Positions 19,024 to 28,061 of a DNA stretch of 64,000 nt are shown in pieces. The stretch lies in assembly GCA_023412495.1 (NCBI GenBank), contig JAEYNP010000059.1:8812-72811 (forward strand), read 5' to 3'. This DNA is from Pseudomonadota bacterium (GTDB lineage Bacteria > Desulfobacterota > Desulfobulbia > Desulfobulbales > Desulfocapsaceae). How positions within the stretch are numbered: the stretch's first letter is position 1; each line of letters starts with the position of its first letter. Below the pieces are notes generated by a model. That model searched no databases and was not told the DNA's origin. It worked only from the letters and a program-made list of their open reading frames with translations. Made by a program: the position numbers and the translations under genes.

Positions 19024-19068
19024 GCCATTTTGAGGATTGAGATGTATCTGCGCACTGCACCGCCTCCT

Positions 19069-19084
19069 AGCCAAAAACGTGCCA
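19069..19084 (-). promoter_or_regulatory. Sigma54 (-24/-12) promoter
   Basis: On the minus strand TGGCACGTTTTTGGCT matches the sigma54 consensus (TGGCACRNNNNTTGCW) at all but one fixed position, with the invariant GG and GC correctly spaced. Transcription would begin about 12 nt downstream, 35 nt before the ATG of the lone receiver gene. Confidence 0.75.
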
Positions 19085-19405
19085 CAAGGCGGGACACTAT
19101 AAACAAGCTGAAATTACAGTAAAATTCATTTCCAGAACATATATGTGAAAGCGCCTTCGGATGAGGCAGCGGCTGTCCGAGATATAACGGCTTGAGCCAA
19201 ATCCCTCGTCTTTACGGGGAAATATCCTTACATGTTGCAAAACGGACAGTGTTGCGTTTCGTTACACCCCCTGGAGTATTACATGAATATCGGCAAGGGA
19301 CTCATCGGCTGAAGTGGAGGGGTATAGAATCGGTGATCATGGGGCCGGGCAGCCCGGCCGGAGCATGCCGCTCCGGGTTCATGCGCTGAAATGGGCGGGA
19401 AGTTC
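19085..19405. promoter_or_regulatory. Candidate enhancer site region for sigma54 activator
   Basis: This gap holds TGTTGCAAAACG at 19233-19244 and TGTTGCGTTTCGTTACA at 19250-19266. The second is an imperfect palindrome (TGTTGCG/CGTTACA), and the two together form a 9-of-12 inverted repeat. They lie about 150-180 nt upstream of the sigma54 promoter of the lone receiver gene, a usual distance for activator binding. The adjacent sigma54 activator gene is the natural candidate. I see nothing else in this 320-nt gap. Confidence 0.45.
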
Positions 19406-20821
19406 TCAATTCTCCTTGCCCTGCAGGTGCCTCGCAAGCGTCTGCCGGGAGATGCCCAAGAGCCTTGCCGCCATGGACTGGTTGTTGTCGGAACGCCTCA
19501 TCGCTTCCTTGACGAGGAAACGGCTGGCCTCCTTCAGGGTCGGCAAGGCACCGTCCTGTTGCAGGAGAAAGCGCTCTTCCGGAGCGGCCGTTTGGGCCTC
19601 CCCCGCAGTGACAGACTTGCGCCGCCCCTGTCCGATATGGAGATGAAAGCGCTCCAGAGAAACAGTCCCGCCTCTTGCGGTGCTCACCGCGTCGTACACC
19701 ATGGCCGAAAGCTCCCGGACGTTTCCGGGAAAAGGATACTGGGCAAGGAGGGGAAGAAGCTGCCTGGGATACGAAGGTCGACCGATTCCGAGCGACTGCG
19801 CGGCCTCCTCGAGGAAGTGGTCGAGCAGCAGCGGAATGTCGTCGGGCCTCCTGCGCAGCGGCGGGATCTCCACCCGATGGGCGCGCAGCCGGAAATAGAG
19901 ATCCTTCCTGAACTCCCCCCGCGCCTGCATCTGCTCCAGGTCCTGATTGGTGCTGACGATCAGACGGGCATGGGAGGCGCGGGCCGTGTCCGAGCCGAGC
20001 GGGTAGTATTCCCGCTCCTGGATGAGGCGAAGCAGCTTGACCTGGGACTCACGGCTCAGATCCCCTATCTCGTCGAGCACCAGCGTCCCGCCGGCCGCCC
20101 GCTCGACCAGGCCGGCGCGGGCGGTGTCGGCCCCGGTGAAGGCCCCCCGCAGGTGACCGAAAAGGGTGTCGGTGAAGGCGTTGTCGTCGATGCCGGCGAC
20201 GTTGACGGTCACGCATTCCCCGGCCCGGCCGCTCAGGGTGTGCAGGGCCCCCGCCATCAGCTCCTTGCCCACCCCGGTCTCCCCGACGATCAGAATGGGC
20301 TGGGGGCTCGTGGCGATGGATTCGGCGTACCTGAAGAGGGAGAGCATACCGGCATTGCGGGTTATAATCCCGGAGAAAACCTCCGGATGCATCAGGTCCT
20401 TGCCGAGAATCCGCTGCTTCAGTTTGTAGTTCTCGTGCTGCAGCTCCCGCATCTCGACCGCCCGCCGCACCCCCGAGATCAGGCGGCTCCTCTCCACCGG
20501 CTTGACCATGTAGTCGAAGGCCCCGAACTTCATGCACTCGACGGCGGTATCCACCTCATTGTCGCCGGTGATCACGATGACCGGAATCTGCGGATGCTCG
20601 GCGGTCAGATGATCGAGGATCTCCCGGCCCGAGACACCCGGCATGTTGAGATCGAGGAGGACGGAGAATATGCCCTGCCCGGCCAGGATGGCCCTCACCT
20701 CGCGCGGGTCGGAGCACAGGAGGAGGTTGCGGAAGCCGGCGGACTTCAAGGCGATCTCGAAGCCCTTGAGGATCTGCGGCTGGTCGTCGACAATGAGAAT
20801 GGGGAAGTGGGGATAGATCAT
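19406..20821 (-). CDS. Sigma54-dependent response regulator (NtrC family)
   Basis: A 471-residue activator starting MIYPHFPILIVDDQP; the frame is open further upstream, but that part overlaps the kinase gene and is not protein-like. The receiver is residues 1-120 (VLLDLNMPG). The AAA+ domain has Walker A GETGVGKE, the sigma54-contact loop GAFTGA and Walker B GGTLVLDEIGDL. A Fis-type HTH (SMAARLLGISRQTLARHL) ends it. Phosphorylation should license oligomerisation and ATP-driven opening of sigma54 promoters. It lies 11 nt after the 1018-residue kinase, its probable partner. A likely target is the sigma54 promoter at 19069, just past its own 3' end. Confidence 0.95.
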   Translation of the reverse strand: MIYPHFPILIVDDQPQILKGFEIALKSAGFRNLLLCSDPREVRAILAGQGIFSVLLDLNMPGVSGREILDHLTAEHPQIPVIVITGDNEVDTAVECMKFGAFDYMVKPVERSRLISGVRRAVEMRELQHENYKLKQRILGKDLMHPEVFSGIITRNAGMLSLFRYAESIATSPQPILIVGETGVGKELMAGALHTLSGRAGECVTVNVAGIDDNAFTDTLFGHLRGAFTGADTARAGLVERAAGGTLVLDEIGDLSRESQVKLLRLIQEREYYPLGSDTARASHARLIVSTNQDLEQMQARGEFRKDLYFRLRAHRVEIPPLRRRPDDIPLLLDHFLEEAAQSLGIGRPSYPRQLLPLLAQYPFPGNVRELSAMVYDAVSTARGGTVSLERFHLHIGQGRRKSVTAGEAQTAAPEERFLLQQDGALPTLKEASRFLVKEAMRRSDNNQSMAARLLGISRQTLARHLQGKEN

Positions 20822-20832
20822 GGTTTGCCCTG

Positions 20833-23800
20833 TCAAAGGTTGTCGCGCCCGGCTAAAGCCGCCGAAGTCGGCAGGGTGACGGTAAAGGTGCTGCCCGCCC
20901 CCGGTTCGCTTTTCACATCCATCCTGCCGTGGTGCTCGGCGACGATCCGTGAGGAGACCGAAAGGCCGAGACCGGTGCCGCCGATGTCCCGCTTGGTTGT
21001 AAAAAACGGGTTCATGATCTGCGGCAGCGTGCTCTCGGCGATCCCGCAGCCCTCGTCCTCGACAATCAAAGAGACCGTGTCGTCGTCCCGGTTGCACGTC
21101 GTGCTCACCCGCACGGCCTTTTCCCGATCCGGCAGGGACTGGCAGGCGTTCAGCACCAGATTGATCACCACCTGCTCGAGCTTCTGGCCGCTGCCCGACA
21201 ACGGCGGCAGCTCGCTGCCGTAGCTTACGGAAAAGTTCGCCGTGGCCCGGGAAACCTCCTTGTCGATCAGCGACAGGGCCTGCCGGACGATTTCGTTGAG
21301 ATGGAGGTTTTCATCCAGCAGGCCGCGGCCGGGAAGGGAATATTCCCGCAGCTGGTGGACGATCTTCTGGATCCTCCGGGCCCCGGCTTCGATTCCGCCA
21401 AGGAGGTTCGGAATCTCCGTCTTCATCTCGCTGTAGGGCAGGCCGCCCGCGAGAAAATCGCCGTGCTCCCGGTGGTATTTCTCCAGCACCGGGTTAAGGC
21501 TCGCCCAGACCTCCCGCAGCAGGTTGATGTTCAGGCTGATGAAGTTGTTGGGGTTGTTGATCTCGTGGGCAACGCCGGACACCAGGGTGCCCAGGGCGAT
21601 CATCTTTTCCGCCTGCAGAAGATCCTTTTCGATCTGTTTTTCCCTGGTGATGTCGCGGATGCGGACTATGGCCATGGCGGGGTGCGCGCCGGTCGGGCGC
21701 AACCTCTCCAGGTAAACCCGCTCCACCCGATCGGGATCGAACAGGCCCCTGCGCTCGTAGACGGTGCTCTCACCCTGCTCCACCGAATCGATGATCCGGC
21801 AATCCCGGCAGGGGGGTCCGGAACAGGCCAGGTCCCGGCATTTCCTGCCGCAGGCGTCGCCGGGCACGACCCGGAAATAGGCGCAGGCCGCGCTGTTCAT
21901 GATCAGGATGGTGCCGTTCGCCTCCATGAGCAGAAGCGGGTCGCGGATGCCGTCGAAGACCAGCTGCAGCATGTTCCGGCTCTCCAGGAGCCGCTGCTCG
22001 GCATCCTTGCGATCGGTGATATCGCGGTTGCTGCCCCGCCGGCCCAGCCATTCCCCGGCCTCGCCGTAAACCGGCTGGCAGCTGTGGCTTATCCAGCGGA
22101 TCTTCCCGTCCCTGGTGACGATCCGGTAGTCCATCAGGCAGGGATCCCGTTCCGCCAGATTGTGGAGATGGCCGGCGAGGAGGTATCGGTCGTCGGGGTG
22201 GATGATGTCCAGGGTCAGCGCGCTGTTTTTCAGGAACTCTTCCCGGGTGTAGCCGGTTACCCGCTCGCAGGAGGGCGAGACATAGAGATAGCTGCCGTCC
22301 GGCGCCCGCCATTCCTCCCAGTCGAAGGTGAAATCGGCGATGGTCCGCAGATGCTCCTCGCTTCGACGCAGGCGCTCCTCGTAGGCATGCTGGGCGGTGA
22401 TGTCATGGCCCAGGGAGACCGCGTAAAGTCGGCCGGTCCCGGCCTCGGTGAAGGAGTGGTTGAACCAGTGAACCATCCGCAGGGCGCCGGACTTGCTGTT
22501 GCAGCGGTTGACCAGGTTGTGGGCGCCCGGATGCTCCTTGAGGTTTCGGCAGATGTCGGCGACCTGCGGCATGTCCTCCCCGTAGGGCAGGAACTCCAAG
22601 AAGTTGCGGCCGAGGACCTCCGCCCTCGACCAGCCGAAGATCTTTTCGGCGGACTGGTTCCAGTCGAGGATCCGGATGCGGTCGTCCTCGACCACGAAAA
22701 AGACCATGGCGAGCGGCGTGTTGTGCAGCATGGCCGCGACCAGATGCTCCAGCTCCAGGGTCCGGCGCGCTTCCGCCTCGATCATCGCCGCTTCCAGCCG
22801 GTGCCGCTGCAGGGCCAGGGCGTAGAGGTCGGCGAGGCGCTGGGCGAGGATCAGATCCCCTTCGAGATAACTGCTTTCCGGATTGGCAAGGGCAATGATT
22901 CCCACCACCTCGCCGCCGGTCAAAACGGGCACGCCGAGAAAGGCCTCGATCCTTGCCGGGCTGCCGGGTAAGGGCGCAGAACGGCTGTCGCTTGCGGCGT
23001 GATTGGCCATGAGCGGCCGACGCTCGCGCAGCACCAACCCCCAGAGCCCGGCGAATCCGGCGCTGTCAAGGGGCTCGACGGCCCCCTCCTGTCCGCCCTC
23101 GCCCAGACCATGCACCACCAGGCGACCGCTTCCGGGTTCGATCGAGCCGATGAAACCGGTGCGGCTTCTCGTCAACCCTCTTGCGGTGGCAAGGACCGTG
23201 AGCGAGGTTTCGGCCAGATAGGTGCTGGTCAGCAGCCTGGCGGAGAGTCCGGCGCAGGCCGATTCTATGTCCCGCTGCTGGTTGAGCAGGTCTTCGGCCT
23301 GCTTGCGCCTGGCGATTTCCCAGGAGACATCGGCGAGATAGCTGACGATGTCGATATCCTTTCGGCTGTAATCGGAGGCCTTGTTGCCGACGCCGAGAAT
23401 GGCCATGATTCTGCCCTCGCGGATGACCGGGACGACCAGCTCCCTGGTCACCTCGGCGTGTCCGGCGGGCAGCCCGCGCCGGTGCGGCAGCGAGGGGTAG
23501 TCGTTGTGGACGACTACCCGCTTTTCCCGGACGCAGTCGGCCCACACGCCGGCCTGTTGCAGGTCGTAGTGGAAGCCCTTCCCTTCGGCCCGGCAGAACA
23601 TGGCCACCGTGGAAGTCGACCATTGCTGCAGCGAGATCGTCCGCTGGTCGGCCTCGATGAAGTGATAGAATCCCAGGGGGCTTGCCACCAAAGCCCCGGT
23701 TTCGTCAAGGACGAAGGTCAGCAGCTCCGCCAGGCTGTGGCCCGCGGCGTAGTCGATCATGGCCAGGCGGAGGTCGATCAGCCATCCCGCCAGCTCTTCC

Positions 23801-23889
23801 CCGTGCTCCAGGGCAAGGCGGCGATGCTCGGTGATGCGGCCGGAAAACGGCAGGGGAGCCGAGTCATATTCAGGATCAGGCTTTCGCAC
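20833..23889 (-). CDS. GAF/PAS multi-sensor histidine kinase
   Basis: A 1018-residue cytoplasmic sensor kinase. Two GAF domains lie at about 45-200 and 205-365, then PAS domains at about 385-510, 515-640 and 645-745. The last PAS has five cysteines in 18 residues (C680, C684, C689, C694, C697), a likely metal or redox site. The HisKA motif VAHEINNP puts the phospho-His at 775. The HATPase domain has an N box (INLVLNACQSL), DEGCGI and GTGLGLSV. Its stop is 11 nt before the sigma54 activator, and its start overlaps the P-loop gene by 14 nt, so three genes form one unit. Confidence 0.94.
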   Translation of the reverse strand: MRKPDPEYDSAPLPFSGRITEHRRLALEHGEELAGWLIDLRLAMIDYAAGHSLAELLTFVLDETGALVASPLGFYHFIEADQRTISLQQWSTSTVAMFCRAEGKGFHYDLQQAGVWADCVREKRVVVHNDYPSLPHRRGLPAGHAEVTRELVVPVIREGRIMAILGVGNKASDYSRKDIDIVSYLADVSWEIARRKQAEDLLNQQRDIESACAGLSARLLTSTYLAETSLTVLATARGLTRSRTGFIGSIEPGSGRLVVHGLGEGGQEGAVEPLDSAGFAGLWGLVLRERRPLMANHAASDSRSAPLPGSPARIEAFLGVPVLTGGEVVGIIALANPESSYLEGDLILAQRLADLYALALQRHRLEAAMIEAEARRTLELEHLVAAMLHNTPLAMVFFVVEDDRIRILDWNQSAEKIFGWSRAEVLGRNFLEFLPYGEDMPQVADICRNLKEHPGAHNLVNRCNSKSGALRMVHWFNHSFTEAGTGRLYAVSLGHDITAQHAYEERLRRSEEHLRTIADFTFDWEEWRAPDGSYLYVSPSCERVTGYTREEFLKNSALTLDIIHPDDRYLLAGHLHNLAERDPCLMDYRIVTRDGKIRWISHSCQPVYGEAGEWLGRRGSNRDITDRKDAEQRLLESRNMLQLVFDGIRDPLLLMEANGTILIMNSAACAYFRVVPGDACGRKCRDLACSGPPCRDCRIIDSVEQGESTVYERRGLFDPDRVERVYLERLRPTGAHPAMAIVRIRDITREKQIEKDLLQAEKMIALGTLVSGVAHEINNPNNFISLNINLLREVWASLNPVLEKYHREHGDFLAGGLPYSEMKTEIPNLLGGIEAGARRIQKIVHQLREYSLPGRGLLDENLHLNEIVRQALSLIDKEVSRATANFSVSYGSELPPLSGSGQKLEQVVINLVLNACQSLPDREKAVRVSTTCNRDDDTVSLIVEDEGCGIAESTLPQIMNPFFTTKRDIGGTGLGLSVSSRIVAEHHGRMDVKSEPGAGSTFTVTLPTSAALAGRDNL

Positions 23890-24682
23890 TGCAGTGCCTC
23901 CTCAGTTCCGGGGGAAGGCTGGCCAGTAATTCGGCTTCGCTCAAGTTGTTGTTCTCGATTCGCACAGCCCCCAGATAGGTCATGCCGAGCCAGACCAGAA
24001 AACTCTCGATCCGCTCCGAGCGGACGGGGTCTTTCTCCATATAGCTGTCGAAGAAGTCGACGGTGCCCCGCCGCGACCTTTCCTCCAGCCTGGCCGCCCG
24101 CACCTCGTGGTCGACATCCAGCACCACGGTGTGCGCGCCGGTGACCGGCGCGAGCGTTCTGAGCGCGGCATCGACCGCGGCCGGAAGCCTGATGTCCTCG
24201 ACATTATCGAAGATATGGCCCAGTGCAAAGGCCAGCAGACGCAGTCCCGTGTGGCTGACGACGATCAGGGAAACGTCCTTGGGAGCCCGGTAAAGCACCA
24301 GGTCACAACGGACGAGGACGGCGATGACGTAGGGAACGAGCCGGCAGTAGATCGGCAGCGTGGCCAGGAATATCCACTCCATACAGAGCTTGACGACCCC
24401 CTTGCCTTCCGAGGTGCGCCGTGCGTCCGGCCGACCGCTGAAGCGGCCGCGCCGCCGCTCCACCGCAATGCCCGCGAGGCCGGCGGCATCGGTCAGGACA
24501 TTGGCGAAATGGTCCTTGCCGGCCAGGTCTGTGCCAAGTATCAGCAAAACCTCGTGATTTCGGTCTTTGAGGCCTCGGGGAAGTGTCTTCATCAGATGAA
24601 AAAAGAAAGAGTTGCCGGGCTGAATGGCGGAGGGCTCTGCGGCGACTCCCATTACGGCGCATACGGTGGGAGGAGTCGACAT
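23876..24682 (-). CDS. P-loop kinase-like protein (thymidylate-kinase-like)
   Basis: A 268-residue protein with a Walker A-like loop GTDLAGKDH at 50-58, close to the GxDGxGKST of thymidylate-type kinases, but the Ser/Thr after the Lys is D57. A hydrophobic stretch (about 97-125) and an Arg-rich segment (EVRAARLEERSRRG, about 204) resembling a kinase LID follow, in a VLDVD context as in TMPK-like folds. It is the first gene of the unit with the GAF/PAS kinase (14-nt overlap) and sigma54 activator. A nucleotide-kinase-like protein coupled to a two-component pair is unusual. Substrate and activity are unknown, and the altered P-loop may mean binding without catalysis. No strong ribosome site precedes the ATG; M31 is a possible alternative. 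Confidence 0.65.
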   Translation of the reverse strand: MSTPPTVCAVMGVAAEPSAIQPGNSFFFHLMKTLPRGLKDRNHEVLLILGTDLAGKDHFANVLTDAAGLAGIAVERRRGRFSGRPDARRTSEGKGVVKLCMEWIFLATLPIYCRLVPYVIAVLVRCDLVLYRAPKDVSLIVVSHTGLRLLAFALGHIFDNVEDIRLPAAVDAALRTLAPVTGAHTVVLDVDHEVRAARLEERSRRGTVDFFDSYMEKDPVRSERIESFLVWLGMTYLGAVRIENNNLSEAELLASLPPELRRHCSAKA

Positions 24683-24832
24683 ATTTCAGACCACTTTTTT
24701 TCCACGCCATCCCTTAATTAACAATTCATCGGCGGGGGGTGTACAAAAATCCGCTTCAATTTTCAATATAAGCTGCAAAAAAAGAGAGCCCGCCATCCAA
24801 GCATCCACCGCGCGATATAGATGACGGTAACC

Positions 24833-26434
24833 TCAACCACCTGAAGTTTCGTTTCTGTCTGGGGAAACTTCCCGCTCGAAGCCGGGCAGGATGGCTCTGA
24901 AAAAGGCATTCTGGACGAGCCGGACGATGATTTTCCAGGTACTGGCCTCCGGATTTTCCACCTCTCCGGCGATATCCGCCCGAGTAGCCACCTGCTCCCG
25001 CGGCTGGTTTTTCAGAAGATTCAGGACGCCGCCGACCAGCCCCTCGTACATCTTCCGAAAGGCGCTCTTTTCCTCATCCTGGCGTTTGTCGTAGACGTCC
25101 AGGTCTTCAAACAGGGGCTTGAGATAGCCTTCGACCTGATCGTTTTTCACGCGAAGTTCGGAGTAAAGGGAGAAAGTCCCGGCCACCACGTCGAAGTTGC
25201 CGTAGACCCGCAGGAGGTCGTTCATGGCGGCCAACCGGGTGCCTTCGATCTTGAAGTTCAGATCGAAATCCGGCCCTCGGGTTTCCGGGCGGAAGGTGGC
25301 GGTGACCTCTGTTGCCCCACTGCCCATGAAGGCGCCCGAAAGACTAGCCTTCGCCTCGCCGTGGCTAAACTGGTTGGACAGGTTGGCGAGCCTGAAGTCG
25401 AGATCGTCGACAAAGAGGCGGTAGGCGGGGTCCGTCGCCTGGTTGACCATGCCGAGCTGGCCTCTAAGGCGGAGTTCGTCGATCCGCAGGAGGGTTCCCG
25501 GCTCGTTGCTCACCTCTTTTGCGGCCTCCTTGGTCGTTTCCACCCGTTCTTCTTCCCGTTGCGCGGTTTCGGCGGCATGAACGTAATCCACCAGCAGCTT
25601 GTCCGCTTCGACCCGCGTGAGGTGGACGACTTTCACCTCGGGGGAATACTCGACTCGACCGGCGGCGGAAAAGACGCCCTCGCTGATCCATACATTGTAG
25701 CGGGCCAACACCGGTTTGAAGTAATCCAGTTCCACCTGCTCCAGCGTCATTTGAGCCTCGACGCCGGGATGGGGGTCCGCGAGGAAATCGGCGCTGCCGG
25801 AGACCGTGGCCCGGCCGGTCTCGAAAACCTTGCTCTCGAAGGAAAAGGGCGAGGGATAGGTCCCCTCGGGAGAGCGGACGTTGCGGATATTTGCCGCCTG
25901 CAGGCTGATCCCACCGAGGTGGAGGGGGCGCTCGGGGTCCTGGTCGATATACACCAGATCGCCGTTCTCAACGCTCAGCAGGTTGATCCTGAGCGGATAG
26001 ATGGCCATCGCCGCCTCCTGCCAGCCCCGCTCCTCGACCGGCACCTCGCTCTCGGCCTCGGCGCGAAGCTGCTCCAGATTGATATGAAGCCGCGGCTCCC
26101 TCAGGTCGAACTCCGCCACCAGCCTGCCGTTCAGCACCGCCCGCCAATGCACGTGGGCATGGAGGTACGGGAACTTGGCCACGGGAGGATCGGGATAGGC
26201 ATCCTGCCGGACCACCAAGTCCTTCAGCGTGACCGAAAGACCGATGGGTTGAAAATCCACCTCGCGCAGCTCGACGCTGTACCCCTTCAGCGACTCGTTG
26301 ATGCCCTTTTCCATATGCCGCCGGAGCGGCCCTTCAATGAGATAGGAGACGAGCCAGACCAGCAGCCCCGCGATCAGCACGGCGCCGGCGAGAATCTTCA
26401 ATGTTCTTGCCGGAAGGCCTTTCAAGTTCTTCAT
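24833..26434 (-). CDS. DUF748 / AsmA-like envelope protein
   Basis: A 533-residue protein with one N-terminal membrane anchor (ILAGAVLIAGLLVWLVSYLI, about 14-33) and a large periplasmic part. Repeating beta-rich segments (LKDLVVRQ, FDLREPRLHINLEQLRAEA, LRINLLSVENGDLVYID) are typical of DUF748/AsmA-type proteins, which are linked to outer-membrane lipid transport or assembly. The length is shorter than many DUF748 proteins (often ~1000). It stands alone between the P-loop gene and YqaE on the same strand. Confidence 0.8.
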   Translation of the reverse strand: MKNLKGLPARTLKILAGAVLIAGLLVWLVSYLIEGPLRRHMEKGINESLKGYSVELREVDFQPIGLSVTLKDLVVRQDAYPDPPVAKFPYLHAHVHWRAVLNGRLVAEFDLREPRLHINLEQLRAEAESEVPVEERGWQEAAMAIYPLRINLLSVENGDLVYIDQDPERPLHLGGISLQAANIRNVRSPEGTYPSPFSFESKVFETGRATVSGSADFLADPHPGVEAQMTLEQVELDYFKPVLARYNVWISEGVFSAAGRVEYSPEVKVVHLTRVEADKLLVDYVHAAETAQREEERVETTKEAAKEVSNEPGTLLRIDELRLRGQLGMVNQATDPAYRLFVDDLDFRLANLSNQFSHGEAKASLSGAFMGSGATEVTATFRPETRGPDFDLNFKIEGTRLAAMNDLLRVYGNFDVVAGTFSLYSELRVKNDQVEGYLKPLFEDLDVYDKRQDEEKSAFRKMYEGLVGGVLNLLKNQPREQVATRADIAGEVENPEASTWKIIVRLVQNAFFRAILPGFEREVSPDRNETSGG

Positions 26435-26539
26435 TGCCCATACTTCTGTACAAAAGGGGACGGACTACTTTTACCCTGGCGTTTGCCCTTTCGTGCTTTG
26501 ACGCCGGCAAGAGATTTTTTGCTTCTCTGCGAGGGACGC

Positions 26540-26698
26540 TCAATATTTGGCGATCACCCACACGGCATGGATGATTCCGGGGATATAGCCCAGCAAGGTC
26601 AACAGGATGTTCAACCAGAAATGCTTGCCGAATCCAACCTGCAGAAAAACCCCGAGGGGTGGCAGCAAAATCGCGAGCAATATTCTCAAGAAATCCAT
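26540..26698 (-). CDS. YqaE/Pmp3-family small membrane protein
   Basis: A 52-residue protein beginning MDFLRILLAILLPPLGVFLQ and ending HAVWVIAKY. It matches the UPF0057/Pmp3 family: two hydrophobic helices with the PPLGVFL turn and GYIPGIIHA. The family is tied to membrane potential and salt or stress tolerance in other organisms. The ribosome site GGGGGCAAAT precedes the ATG. It sits between DUF748 and another small membrane protein, all leftward. Confidence 0.9.
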   Translation of the reverse strand: MDFLRILLAILLPPLGVFLQVGFGKHFWLNILLTLLGYIPGIIHAVWVIAKY

Positions 26699-26889
26699 AT
26701 TTGCCCCCTGTTTTTATTTGTCAAAAAGGCATCCTGCCTCAAAACCGCCTCGACGCTCCGCAGTAAAAATGTAAGCGGAGAACAAGGAAATGTTAGTGGG
26801 GGATCCCATATTTTGGTGGAGCACAGGGGGGATGAATTTGTTTTCACCTTCTTTTCGTCGAAAACAGAGTTCGCCCTCCTTTCGCCCAC

Positions 26890-27291
26890 CTATTTCCGCT
26901 CGTTTCCCAAAGTCGCCGCCAGCCACAACCAGCCGGCGACCAACAGGGTCTCCACGGCCGCGTCGAGGAGGTAAATCTTTGAGATCGTGCCGTTCAGGAC
27001 ATAAACCACTTCGATGACGGTCAAGGCGAGGGCCGTGCCGGCCCCGAGGACGATGATCTCGGCGGTGATCCTTTTCCTTTTCGCCGCAAGGCATAGGACC
27101 GCCCCCACGGCAACCAGCAGCAGTCCCACCGTCTTGACCAGCCAGATATCGGTCTTGGGACCGGTGACTAGCATAAAGCTGTCGATACCGGGGACCGGCC
27201 AGAACCCGGCGACGACGAAATAGATCCCCTGGAACCAGGCCAGGTAAAGTGCAGGCCTGGGGGGCGTCGATTCGGTCCATCTGTTCTTCAT
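26890..27291 (-). CDS. Four-helix membrane protein of unknown function
   Basis: A 133-residue protein with about four hydrophobic segments (LYLAWFQGIYFVVAGF; LVKTVGLLLVAVGAVLCLA; EIIVLGAGTALALTVIEVVYVL; LLDAAVETLLVAGWLWLAAT). It is a plain small integral membrane protein with no motif I can assign. It lies leftward between YjbQ, across heptad-repeat copy C, and YqaE. Confidence 0.75.
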   Translation of the reverse strand: MKNRWTESTPPRPALYLAWFQGIYFVVAGFWPVPGIDSFMLVTGPKTDIWLVKTVGLLLVAVGAVLCLAAKRKRITAEIIVLGAGTALALTVIEVVYVLNGTISKIYLLDAAVETLLVAGWLWLAATLGNERK

Positions 27292-27315
27292 TTCACGAAC
27301 CTATCTCTTATTTCA

Positions 27316-27407
27316 AGGACTGAGCGATGAGGACTGAGGACTGAGCAGGGGATACGACTCAGTCCTCAGCACTCAGTCCTCAGTCCTTTTCTCGGTCCTC
27401 AGTCCTT
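27316..27407. repeat. Heptad inverted-repeat array, copy C
   Basis: The left arm (27316-27346) has AGGACTGAG units, and the right arm (27357-27407) has CTCAGTCC units with one CTCAGCA and a CTCGGTCC variant. The loop is only about 10 nt. T-runs follow the right arm. It lies just after the stop codon of the leftward YjbQ gene and before the next leftward gene. Confidence 0.9.
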
Positions 27408-27411
27408 TCTT

Positions 27412-27828
27412 TTATTCCCCGATGATCTTGATCAGCACCCTTTTCTTCCGGCGGCCGTCGAACTCCCCGTAAAAGATCTGCTCCCAGGTGCCGAAATCAA
27501 GCTTTCCGCCGGTAACTGCGACAACGACCTCCCGCCCCATGACCTGACGCTTCATATGGGCGTCGGCATTGTCTTCGTAAGTGTTGTGCCGGTACTGCTT
27601 CACCGGCGCGTGGGGGGCCAGTTTTTCCAGCCAGACGTCGTAGTCGTGGTGCAGGCCCGATTCGTCGTCGTTGATAAAGACCGAGGCGGTGATGTGCATG
27701 GCGTTGCAGAGCAGAAGACCTTCCCTGATGCCGCTGTCCTGCAGGCATTTCTCGACCTGAGAGGTTATGTTGATGAACGCCCTCCTGGTCGGAACTTCCA
27801 TAACCAATTCTCTTCTGAAATGTTTCAT
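27412..27828 (-). CDS. YjbQ/UPF0047 family protein
   Basis: A 138-residue protein of the UPF0047/YjbQ family from the ATG at 27828 ([18 protein letters not shown]), which has a good GAGGAG site 11 nt upstream. The conserved core is present: [31 protein letters not shown] and [18 protein letters not shown]. Some members have been assigned secondary thiamine-phosphate synthase activity, so a thiamine-linked role is possible but unproven. The frame is open 50 codons upstream, but that part is not family-like. Confidence 0.9.
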   Translation of the reverse strand: MKHFRRELVMEVPTRRAFINITSQVEKCLQDSGIREGLLLCNAMHITASVFINDDESGLHHDYDVWLEKLAPHAPVKQYRHNTYEDNADAHMKRQVMGREVVVAVTGGKLDFGTWEQIFYGEFDGRRKKRVLIKIIGE

Positions 27829-28061
27829 GTCGTAGTTTTCTCCTCGAATTATTCCGGCGGTGGCACCGCCTTGGTCCTGACACATCTCTAGCATAAAACG
27901 TGCCGGAAAAACCCTTCCCCGTCCCTGCGGCGAGCCCGGAAGCGGCGATGCTCTTGACACACGCAATTCTACAACCAATTGTGTACTTACTATTTCTTAC
28001 ACCTTCCCTGAAAGCCCCGTCCTCCAATTTTATAGCACATTCATTCTGCGGAGGATACCAT

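Noticed and set aside
20822..21097. N-terminal extension of the sigma54 activator
   Set aside because: The extra 92 residues overlap the kinase gene in another frame and are not receiver-like; the receiver starts at 20821.
21301..22971. Open frame opposite the 1018-residue kinase
   Set aside because: Antisense to a clear kinase; no motif of its own.
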